From contig PBSP01000026.1 in NCBI GenBank assembly GCA_002726845.1, positions 1 through 5,577 of the forward strand: a stretch of 5,577 nucleotides of DNA. The letters are read 5' to 3'. Under the pieces are notes generated by a model that was given only the letters and a program-made list of their open reading frames with translations, had not been told where the DNA came from and did no database searches. This DNA comes from Methanobacteriota archaeon (GTDB lineage: Archaea > Thermoplasmatota > Poseidoniia > Poseidoniales > Poseidoniaceae). Positions 1 to 5,073 of the stretch are shown piece by piece; the stretch's first letter is position 1; each line of letters begins with the position of its first letter. Made by a program: the position numbers and the translations under genes.

Positions 1-1
1 C

Positions 2-277
2 CTCTATAAGTTTACAACTGCTTGGTCAAGAGACCAAGAAGAGAAAATCTACGTTCAACATCGTTTGAAAGAACACGGTGCTGAAGTATGGGAGTGGTTT
101 GAAAATGGAGCTTACTTCTACATTTGCGGTGACAAGCAGTACATGGCAAAGGACGTTCATCGAGCCCTTATCGACATCGCAATTGAACACGGTGGGATGT
201 CTGAAGCAGACGCTACACACTTCATTGAGAAGACGATGATGAAAGAGCAGAAGCGATACTTGCGTGACGTGTACTGA
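2..277 (+). CDS. cysJ: Sulfite reductase (NADPH) flavoprotein alpha-type reductase, C-terminal end (partial)
   Basis: This is the last 91 codons of a diflavin or FAD/NADPH reductase whose start lies left of the window; translation is in frame from base 2. The visible part is the C-terminal half of the NADPH-binding domain. A SRDQEEKIYVQ segment (residues about 9-19 of the fragment) carries the Ser-Arg...Lys-x-Tyr-x-Gln pattern that binds the 2'-phosphate of NADPH in CysJ and cytochrome P450 reductase. It is followed by YFYICGD, then MAKDV, and the terminal RDVY. In CysJ the C-terminal Tyr stacks on the FAD ring. The family passes electrons from NADPH through FAD (and FMN, if that domain is present) to a partner, classically the sulfite reductase hemoprotein; neither the flavodoxin domain nor the partner is visible here. 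The order of motifs and the RDVY end match E. coli CysJ closely, so I prefer CysJ-type to nitric oxide synthase or P450 reductase. The TGA stop (275-277) is one base from the stop of the convergent gene. Confidence 0.88.
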   Translation, partial: LYKFTTAWSRDQEEKIYVQHRLKEHGAEVWEWFENGAYFYICGDKQYMAKDVHRALIDIAIEHGGMSEADATHFIEKTMMKEQKRYLRDVY

Positions 278-278
278 T

Positions 279-533
279 TTATTCCAGATCATCAATTTGG
301 AAGGCCCATACCGAATGTTGCTGTCCATCAACGATCCGTTTCTCAACGCACGTTACAAACGGAGATTTCCGTAACGCTCTCGACATGATGTGTGCTTGTA
401 CAGGCCTTCCTTCTTGTTTGAGTGCTTGAATAATCTCTCGAGTTGTTTGAGGGCCATGTATTCTCAAGTAACCAACAATCCAATCTGCATGCTCACGTTG
501 CAAGCGACGTTCTTCTGTCCATCGCTTCCGCAT
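279..533 (-). CDS. Small winged-helix (putative DNA-binding) protein, 84 aa
   Basis: An 84-residue basic protein, probably cytoplasmic, with a predicted winged helix-turn-helix fold. A charged N-terminus (residues 1-15, rich in Arg, Lys and Glu) leads into helix 1 (about 16-26, ADWIVGYLRIHG). Next come a helix in TTREIIQALKQEG (about 30-42), a likely recognition helix with SRALRKSPFV (about 47-60), and a beta-wing (about 62-78) ending in SVWAFQ. The pattern resembles small wHTH or HARE-HTH-like domains, but I cannot name a family. The ATG at 531-533 has no Shine-Dalgarno sequence; a TATA-like box centred 26.5 bp upstream points to a leaderless mRNA. The gene is divergent from nei across 52 bp, so autoregulation and control of nei is a reasonable guess, not shown. 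Its TAA stop lies one base from the reductase stop. The overlapping frames on the other strand look like shadows. Confidence 0.72.
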   Translation of the reverse strand: MRKRWTEERRLQREHADWIVGYLRIHGPQTTREIIQALKQEGRPVQAHIMSRALRKSPFVTCVEKRIVDGQQHSVWAFQIDDLE

Positions 534-555
534 GTTGCATGACTTGCAAACATCC

Positions 556-563
556 GTTTAAAC
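556..563. promoter_or_regulatory. Shared palindromic TATA-like box for divergent promoters
   Basis: GTTTAAAC is a perfect 8-bp palindrome in the 52-bp spacer between the divergent start codons at 533 (minus) and 586 (plus). Its centre (559.5) is exactly 26.5 bp from the A of each ATG. In archaea a TATA box centred about 26 bp before the transcription start is typical, so both mRNAs could start at or next to their ATG and be leaderless. No Shine-Dalgarno sequence is seen before either start, which fits. The palindrome could instead be a regulator's operator. The promoter role is inferred from sequence and spacing only. Confidence 0.55.
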
Positions 564-585
564 ACCTGTGTGATGGTTTAGAATC

Positions 586-1404
586 ATGCCCGAAGGTCCT
601 GAAATACATCGGGCTGCAAACAATCTTCGCAAGGTACTGGAAGGAAACATCATCACACACGTCGAATGTCCGTATCCACCAATTCGCGGTCAAGAGCATC
701 GATTCCTTGGACAGGAAGTTCTTCGCGTAAAAGCCCGTTCAAAAGCCATGCTGATCCATGTAGGTGATGATGTTCTCTACAGTCACAATCAATTGTATGG
801 GCGGTGGACCGTTCAAAAAAAGACGAGCAAAGAACGGAAAACAAATCGATCCTTGCGAATCAAACTTGAGACTGAGACACATGTTGCATGCTTGTGGTCT
901 GCAACGGATATCGAACTTCTTGAACCATGGGAGGTTGAGAACCATCCCTACATTGAACGTCTCGGTCCAGACGTTGCTGATGAAGAAATCGAATTCAAGT
1001 CTGTGCTTGAACAGATCCAGAATACAAGATTCGGAGGCCGCCAGTTATGTCATCTCCTTCTCGATCAATCCTTCCTTGCAGGTGTTGGAAACTATCTTCG
1101 CAGTGAGATTCTCTTCAATGCAGGCCTTCATCCAAATCGGAAATTGAAGTCACTAACAGAAGATGAACAAACACGTTTTGCATACTCTGCAATTTCAACA
1201 ACACAACGAGCTTACGTTCAGAAGGGCGTGACGGTCGACAAGGATCTCTACGATCTGTTACGTGAACAAGGAATGTCTCGTCGCCAGGCACGTCATTATG
1301 TGTTCACACGAGATGGGTTGAATTGCCATACATGCGAAGGACTCATTTCACATACACGCCTAAGCGGAAGACGTCTCGATTACTGCCCAAATTGTCAACA
1401 CTGA
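586..1404 (+). CDS. nei: Endonuclease VIII (Fpg/Nei family DNA glycosylase/AP lyase)
   Basis: A complete 272-residue base-excision repair enzyme (E. coli Nei has 263) that removes oxidised pyrimidines from DNA and cleaves the resulting abasic site. The N-terminus MPEGPEI supplies the catalytic Pro2, exposed after Met removal, and Glu3; Lys53 is at the same position as in E. coli. Gln69-Leu70-Tyr71 matches the void-filling triad that Nei inserts into DNA, which argues for Nei rather than Fpg. The H2TH region includes LLLDQSFLAGVGNYLRSEIL (157-176) with Asn169. A C-terminal zinc finger has Cys247, Cys250, Cys267 and Cys270 (C-x2-C-x16-C-x2-C), with Arg262/263 in the hairpin that contacts DNA. 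The start is fixed by the PEGPE motif and by an in-frame TGA at 571-573. Compared with E. coli, there is a small Lys/Arg-rich insertion around 78-88 and a longer segment before the zinc finger. It diverges from the winged-helix gene and converges on the membrane protein gene with a 14-bp gap. Nei is mainly bacterial, so transfer into an archaeal host is plausible. Confidence 0.95.
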   Translation: MPEGPEIHRAANNLRKVLEGNIITHVECPYPPIRGQEHRFLGQEVLRVKARSKAMLIHVGDDVLYSHNQLYGRWTVQKKTSKERKTNRSLRIKLETETHVACLWSATDIELLEPWEVENHPYIERLGPDVADEEIEFKSVLEQIQNTRFGGRQLCHLLLDQSFLAGVGNYLRSEILFNAGLHPNRKLKSLTEDEQTRFAYSAISTTQRAYVQKGVTVDKDLYDLLREQGMSRRQARHYVFTRDGLNCHTCEGLISHTRLSGRRLDYCPNCQH

Positions 1405-1418
1405 AGCACTGCGCGAGT

Positions 1419-2255
1419 CTATTTGCGAATGAAATATCCAATGCTTGCAAATCCAATCAAGTACATGCCAATACCTGCGAAATTTCCTCCGGCAGACAAT
1501 TCAAAATCACCATCGCCTATAACCCCCATACTCGAGAAAACCAAGAACAGAATCACATAAATCAATTGTAAGGCACCGACAAGCGTTGGATATTTCTTCA
1601 ATCCAACTGAAACAAGTGCGAGAATTGACAAAAGAAGATAGATGATTGGTGCCAAGAAAAGCATGATGAGAGAGATACCGAACATCGCCTCTTCACTCTC
1701 CACATCTCCTTCACCATCAGAATCGGATCCTGACGTATCATCTGTAAATTGATCTGTATCTAAGTCAGCTATTGTTTCAATTGAATAGAAGGTACTGCTG
1801 AATCCATTCATGGGACAATTGACGGTATCCAAATCATCAATCTCAAAATCATCACCACTCGCTCCATATTGTATGCTCGAGTAAAGCAACTCGCACACCT
1901 CTTCTTCTTCACTGTTCGATAATTCATCGTGTTGGAAGGTTAGGAAAGGCGTAAACATGAGTAGAACAACAAGCCCGAGTGTAATGAGTGGTGCATAGAA
2001 GGTCCTTTCAGGCTTCTTGGATATGTATTGAGTAGGTTGTTGATAATACTGGGCAACAGGTTGCGATTGCTGAATGTAGGACTGCGCAGGTTGTTGGACT
2101 TGTTGATATGGGCTGGTTTGTACGCCCGTGACAGGGTATTGCGGTTGGGCAGAAGCAGGATTCCAGTGCGGAAAATACATCCGCGTAGCCCTCATTGCTT
2201 CATGGTATTCTGTCCCAGACTGAATCAGGCCAGAAAAATACTCCTCAGGAGTCAT
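1419..2255 (-). CDS. Four-helix membrane protein with N-terminal Gln/Pro/Tyr linker and acidic loop, function unknown
   Basis: A 278-residue protein I do not recognise. Residues 1-31 (MTPEEYFSGLIQSG...YFPHW) form a short soluble segment. Residues 32-80 are a low-complexity linker rich in Gln, Pro, Tyr and Ser. Four hydrophobic helices follow: about 86-107, 191-218, 222-246 and 257-276. Between helices 1 and 2 lies an approximately 80-residue loop, strongly acidic, with two cysteines (Cys121 and Cys147) that could form a disulfide if the loop is outside the cell. That topology would put the N-terminus, the linker and the C-terminus (IRK) inside; this is inferred from the Lys/Arg near the membrane (KKPER at 80-84, KK at 220-221). 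The start ATG at 2253-2255 has no Shine-Dalgarno sequence but has an AT-rich box 26 bp upstream. The stop is TAG. A role as a membrane scaffold is possible, but nothing in the sequence demonstrates a function. Confidence 0.85.
   Translation of the reverse strand: MTPEEYFSGLIQSGTEYHEAMRATRMYFPHWNPASAQPQYPVTGVQTSPYQQVQQPAQSYIQQSQPVAQYYQQPTQYISKKPERTFYAPLITLGLVVLLMFTPFLTFQHDELSNSEEEEVCELLYSSIQYGASGDDFEIDDLDTVNCPMNGFSSTFYSIETIADLDTDQFTDDTSGSDSDGEGDVESEEAMFGISLIMLFLAPIIYLLLSILALVSVGLKKYPTLVGALQLIYVILFLVFSSMGVIGDGDFELSAGGNFAGIGMYLIGFASIGYFIRK
2025..2108 (-). repeat. Degenerate Gln/Tyr/Pro repeat tract in the linker of the membrane protein
   Basis: Codons 50-77 of the membrane protein encode imperfect units of the type Y-Q-Q-x-x-Q and Q-P-x-A-Q-x-Y, about 8-11 residues apart. 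At DNA level the plus strand shows recurring CAGGTTG/GTTGTTGG-like words. The units are too diverged for a simple microsatellite. They look like a protein-level low-complexity spacer between the N-terminal segment and the membrane part. Confidence 0.45.
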
Positions 2256-2275
2256 TGTTTATCCAACCAACATGA

Positions 2276-2286
2276 TTTTATCTTAA
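2276..2286 (-). promoter_or_regulatory. TATA-like box before the membrane protein gene
   Basis: Read on the minus strand this is TTAAGATAAAA, centred 26 bp upstream of the ATG ending at 2255. No Shine-Dalgarno sequence is seen between it and the ATG. The spacing equals that of the symmetric box before nei and the winged-helix gene, which is why I call it despite a weak match to the archaeal consensus. It would give a leaderless mRNA. Confidence 0.4.
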
Positions 2287-2292
2287 CTTTTC

Positions 2293-2314
2293 GCCAGCAA
2301 TTATTGGTGCTGGC
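2293..2314. repeat. Inverted repeat, 7-bp perfect arms with 8-nt loop
   Basis: GCCAGCA (2293-2299) and TGCTGGC (2308-2314) are perfect inverted repeats around an 8-nt A/T-rich centre. They lie in the 89-bp gap between the two minus-strand genes, about 30 bp past the stop of the 105-aa gene and just upstream of the TATA-like box of the membrane protein gene. The element could be an operator or a 3'-end hairpin of the upstream mRNA. No T-run follows it on the minus strand, so it is not a standard intrinsic terminator. Confidence 0.45.
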
Positions 2315-2344
2315 AAGCATCTCAAGAAACCGTTTTTCAGAAAC

Positions 2345-2662
2345 TTAATCGTCGTCAACGAAGACTTCGATCGCAAAGGATTGATCGTTGTGTCCCCAAT
2401 GGCAAATGCCTGGTTCCTCATCACGAATCATAAATCGTTTGGTTTGAAATTCAAGGCCCAATTCATCATGGGCGTGTTCGAGGAGGATTCGGATTCGTTC
2501 ACTGTATGTTCCAAATGGATCGATTCCAGCCTGTGCTGGAATTCCGTCAACAAGTGCAGCGCGTAGTTTATACGGGGTGCCATCGTTTGATTTCATAGCG
2601 TGACTACCGTTTGGTACGATCAAATCTTCTTCTCTTGCTGGGCGTGTTTTTCTTTCGGACAT
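2345..2662 (-). CDS. Small acidic-ended soluble protein of unknown function, 105 aa
   Basis: A protein I do not recognise. From the ATG at 2660-2662 it has 105 residues starting MSERKTRPAREEDL. The N-terminal 30 residues are charged and probably flexible. The middle carries GTPYKLRAALVDGIPAQAG and GTYSERIRILLEHAHDELG, the latter a likely amphipathic helix. The C-terminal part (FQTKRFMIRDEEPGICHWG, then SFAIEVFVDDD) looks like two beta-strands around a Cys-His-Trp turn, with an acidic tail. There is no signal peptide or membrane segment. A GTG at 2669-2671 would add three residues, but it falls inside a GGTGAT ribosome-site-like word, so I prefer the ATG. It lies upstream of the membrane protein gene on the same strand, 89 bp away, and is divergent from the carboxylase gene. 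One His and one Cys are too little to claim metal binding. Confidence 0.68.
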   Translation of the reverse strand: MSERKTRPAREEDLIVPNGSHAMKSNDGTPYKLRAALVDGIPAQAGIDPFGTYSERIRILLEHAHDELGLEFQTKRFMIRDEEPGICHWGHNDQSFAIEVFVDDD

Positions 2663-2666
2663 GTTA

Positions 2667-2672
2667 ATCACC
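2667..2672 (-). promoter_or_regulatory. Shine-Dalgarno-like site deciding the start of the 105-aa gene
   Basis: GGTGAT on the minus strand is complementary to the conserved ATCACC near the 3' end of 16S rRNA. It ends 4 nt before the ATG at 2660-2662. It contains the alternative GTG start, which argues against that codon being used. The neighbouring genes have no such site. Confidence 0.4.
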
Positions 2673-2695
2673 AGTAATACGAATAGGGGCTAGAA

Positions 2696-2703
2696 CTTAA
2701 TAA
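2696..2703 (-). promoter_or_regulatory. Candidate TATA-like box for the 105-aa gene
   Basis: TTATTAAG on the minus strand is centred about 37 bp before the ATG at 2662. A start of transcription near 2673 would give a short leader of about 11 nt that includes the GGTGAT site. It is one of two AT-rich words in this divergent spacer; the assignment rests on spacing alone. Confidence 0.3.
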
Positions 2704-2711
2704 CCATTTCG

Positions 2712-2725
2712 TTTTTATTAAATAA
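2712..2725 (+). promoter_or_regulatory. Candidate TATA-like box for the carboxylase-kinase operon
   Basis: TTTTTATTAAATAA is the most A/T-rich stretch in the 123-bp divergent spacer and contains a small dyad, TTATT-A-AATAA, at 2715-2725. Its centre is about 25 bp upstream of the GTG at 2744 and about 67 bp upstream of the ATG at 2786. Transcription would therefore start near 2744. The mRNA would be either leaderless from the GTG or carry a leader of about 42 nt before the ATG. Confidence 0.42.
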
Positions 2726-2785
2726 TTCGGTGAGCCAGACATTGTGACCGCTTTGCTCATAGGGTGTCTTGTTCACCATACGGGC

Positions 2786-4126
2786 ATGGGTTTCTCGAAG
2801 GTTCTTATCGCCAACCGTGGTGAAATTGCTCTCCGCATCATGCGCACATTGCGTGACATGGGTATCGAAGCAGCGATCATTTATGGAAAAGAAGACCGAT
2901 TATCCCTGCCAGTTAAACTTGCAGATGATGCAACATTCAGAGATGTAATCAATCCACTTGACGCATATTTGGACATTGAAGCTGTCGTACAAGCGGCAAA
3001 AGATATGGGTTGTGATGCAGTCCATCCTGGTTATGGTTTTCTTGCAGAAAATGCTGGTTTTGTAAAACGATTGGAAGAAGAAGGCATCACCTTCATTGGA
3101 CCAAGTGCGGATGTTATCACGCTTCTTGGTGATAAAATCGAGGCGAGAGCCGCCATGGAGGCCGCTGGACTTCCAACTGCAAAAGGATCTTCCGAGCCCA
3201 TTTCTGAGGCGAAGGTCGCCTCAGCATTAGCGGATGATATTGGCTATCCAGTCATTATCAAAGCAGCCGCAGGCGGTGGCGGGATTGGAATGCAGATCGT
3301 TGAGCAGGAAAGCGAGTTTGAAAGTGCACTCAAGATCTGTCAATCACGAGCAAAGTCTGCTTTTGGAGACGACCGTGTCTTTGTGGAGAAGTACATTCAA
3401 GGTGCTCAACACGTAGAATTCCAAGTTCTTGCTGATGGAACCAACGCCATTCATTTTGGCGAGCGATTTTGCTCCATTCAACGTCGTCATCAGAAACTTG
3501 TTGAAGAAGGACCTTGGTTGACGCCCGAGAAGCGACAAGAAATTGGCTCATTGGTTTGCAAAGGAGCAGAATCGGTTGGGTACAAAGGCCTTGCAACGTT
3601 TGAATTTCTGAGGGATGCGAACGGTGATTTTTACTTCCTTGAAGTAAACCCACGGGTTCAGGTTGAACACACGGTCACAGAATTGATTACAGGACATAAT
3701 TTGGTTGAATTGGGCATACGCGTCGCACAAGGTGAAGCCCTACCGCTCAAGCAAGAAGAAATTGCATGGCGCGGTCACAGCATCCAGTGCCGCCTTAACG
3801 CCGAAGATCCTGCAGAGTTCATCCCCAGTCCAGGACGGCTATGGGAGTGTCATTTCCCATCCGGATTTGGTGTTCGCGTTGACACTCATGCTCATCCAGG
3901 ATATGAAATGCCGGGGTGTTTCGATTCCCTGCTGGCAAAACTTCTCGTTTGGGGACGTGACCGTGAAGACGCGATTCGAAGGATGCGAACTGCATTGGAC
4001 GAGACGGTCATTACTGGTGTTGAACATCTAATCCCCTTGCATCGTAGAATCATGGACGAAGAAGATTTCATGAGCGGTAACATTACCATTCAGTACATCG
4101 ATATGCATCAAGAACTGCTCGGATGA
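2786..4126 (+). CDS. Biotin carboxylase (acyl-CoA or pyruvate carboxylase subunit)
   Basis: A 446-residue ATP-grasp enzyme that carboxylates biotin on a carrier protein using ATP and bicarbonate; E. coli AccC has 449. The start was chosen at MGFSKVLIANRGEIA, which fits the family N-terminus; a GTG at 2744 would add 14 unconserved residues. In this numbering the E. coli catalytic and binding residues are present: Lys117, Lys159, the glycine loop 163-168, His209, Gln232-Arg-Arg-His235-Gln-Lys237, Glu273, Glu286, Asn288, Arg290, Glu294 and the biotin-side Arg336. The C-terminal domain has FDSLLAKLLVWG and ends without a biotin carrier domain, so the partner carrier and carboxyltransferase must be encoded elsewhere. 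The motif NPRVQVEHTVTE (288-299) is closer to pyruvate carboxylases than to AccC (NTR...HPVTE), so the acceptor could be pyruvate or an acyl-CoA; I leave the symbol blank. Two deviations are Ile167 in the glycine loop, where most have Arg, and Phe228 in GERFCS, where most have Asp. The gene overlaps the kinase gene by 4 bp. Confidence 0.93.
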   Translation: MGFSKVLIANRGEIALRIMRTLRDMGIEAAIIYGKEDRLSLPVKLADDATFRDVINPLDAYLDIEAVVQAAKDMGCDAVHPGYGFLAENAGFVKRLEEEGITFIGPSADVITLLGDKIEARAAMEAAGLPTAKGSSEPISEAKVASALADDIGYPVIIKAAAGGGGIGMQIVEQESEFESALKICQSRAKSAFGDDRVFVEKYIQGAQHVEFQVLADGTNAIHFGERFCSIQRRHQKLVEEGPWLTPEKRQEIGSLVCKGAESVGYKGLATFEFLRDANGDFYFLEVNPRVQVEHTVTELITGHNLVELGIRVAQGEALPLKQEEIAWRGHSIQCRLNAEDPAEFIPSPGRLWECHFPSGFGVRVDTHAHPGYEMPGCFDSLLAKLLVWGRDREDAIRRMRTALDETVITGVEHLIPLHRRIMDEEDFMSGNITIQYIDMHQELLG

Positions 4127-5073
4127 GTGAAGATATGGACGTCCTTATTGTTGGAAGCATTGCTTACGATAGCATTACCTCTCCCCAAGGAACTGCGCCA
4201 CACACGTTGGGAGGCTCTGCTACGTACGCTGGCCTGGCAGCCTCTTTCCATATGCGTCGGTTGGGGCTAGAAAACATCGGGCTTGTTGGTGTTGTTGGTA
4301 CCGACTTTCGAGAGGATGATTTCGCTACACTCACGGATGCAGGTCTCGACACGGCCGGTGTGGAAGTTGTCGAGGGCTCAACCTTTCACTGGATTGGGTC
4401 CTATCACGGAAACATGGCTCAAGCAGAGACGCATGAAACCCATCTCAACGTGTTTGAGACGTTTGAACCCAAGGTGCCTCAGCATGGAGTCCACTCGACG
4501 GTTACCTTCTGTGCCAATCTTCATCCGTCCATCCAACTGTCCGTTCTGGACCAATCTGAACCCAAGCGTGCAACGATTCTCGACTCGATGAATTTGTGGA
4601 TCAACATCGCCTATGATGAATTGATTCAAGCCATGAAACGTGTCGACATTGTTGTAATCAACGATGGAGAGGTGACGATGTTAGCAGATTCACAGAATCT
4701 GGTTGAAGCTGCGAAGAAAGTCCAATCGATGGCATCCATTCCGACCCTGATCATCAAAAAGGGGGAACACGGTGTCCTTGCTTTGCATGGAGATGACATG
4801 ATTGCATTGCCCGCTTATCCAACAGATGTCGTGGTCGATCCTACTGGTTGCGGGGATACCTTTGCTGGGTCTTTGGCTGCTTGTCTATCAAATGGAGTTG
4901 GCCAGATTGGTACCAATGAACTCCGCCAAGCTCTTATCCATGCAACGGTTTCCGCGAGTTTTACGTTGGAAAACTTTGGTACACGGGGAATCGAGTCCAT
5001 GGATTTGGATTCTTACCATGAACGATTGGATACGTATTGTTCGATTTCTGGAACCTCAGTCGATGCGTCGTAA
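4123..5073 (+). CDS. PfkB/ribokinase-family kinase, substrate unknown
   Basis: A 316-residue cytoplasmic kinase expected to phosphorylate a sugar, nucleoside or similar alcohol with ATP; the length is normal for the family. The N-terminus VLIVGSIAYDSI (7-18) and LGGSATYAGLAAS (29-41) form the substrate-binding part, with the Gly-Gly pair at 30-31. NDGE (180-183) is the NxxE motif that positions Mg-ATP phosphates. KKGEHG (212-217) and DPTGCGDTFAG (239-249) are the ATP and anion-hole regions, with Asp245 as catalytic base. The middle segment THETHLNVFETFEPKVP (103-119) and DSMNLWI (154-160) match a subgroup often labelled sugar kinase or adenosine kinase-like in bacteria, whose substrate I cannot name. 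The ATG overlaps the carboxylase stop as ATGA, so translation is probably coupled and the two are cotranscribed. A second ATG at 4135 is possible. The 3' end overlaps the convergent gene by 18 bp. Confidence 0.9.
   Translation: MSEDMDVLIVGSIAYDSITSPQGTAPHTLGGSATYAGLAASFHMRRLGLENIGLVGVVGTDFREDDFATLTDAGLDTAGVEVVEGSTFHWIGSYHGNMAQAETHETHLNVFETFEPKVPQHGVHSTVTFCANLHPSIQLSVLDQSEPKRATILDSMNLWINIAYDELIQAMKRVDIVVINDGEVTMLADSQNLVEAAKKVQSMASIPTLIIKKGEHGVLALHGDDMIALPAYPTDVVVDPTGCGDTFAGSLAACLSNGVGQIGTNELRQALIHATVSASFTLENFGTRGIESMDLDSYHERLDTYCSISGTSVDAS

Noticed and set aside
26..346. 106-aa minus-strand frame across the reductase end
   Set aside because: It lies antisense to the well-conserved CysJ-type C-terminus and overlaps the winged-helix gene; its composition shows no recognisable domain.
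443..730. 95-aa plus-strand frame, and a 68-aa minus-strand frame, across the nei promoter
   Set aside because: They overlap the winged-helix gene and the fixed N-terminus of nei, and their Cys/His/Leu-rich translations look like out-of-frame readings.
764..1147. 127-aa plus-strand frame inside nei
   Set aside because: It is a shifted reading of nei, whose own frame keeps every catalytic motif, so it is not a frameshift remnant.
2293..2344. Intrinsic terminator for the 105-aa gene
   Set aside because: The hairpin is followed on the minus strand by GAAAAG, not a T-run, and the T5 on the plus strand has no upstream plus-strand gene to serve.
2028..2348. 106-aa plus-strand frame rich in Arg and Leu
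   Set aside because: It is the complement of the Gln/Pro/Tyr linker codons of the membrane protein and runs through the intergenic promoter region.
2786..4126. Naming the carboxylase accC or pycA outright
   Set aside because: The length and domains fit both, the carboxylation acceptor depends on partners absent from the window, and the motif evidence is mixed.
4123..5073. Naming the kinase as adenosine kinase, ribokinase or fructokinase
   Set aside because: The PfkB motifs are clear, but I see no residue pattern that fixes the substrate.
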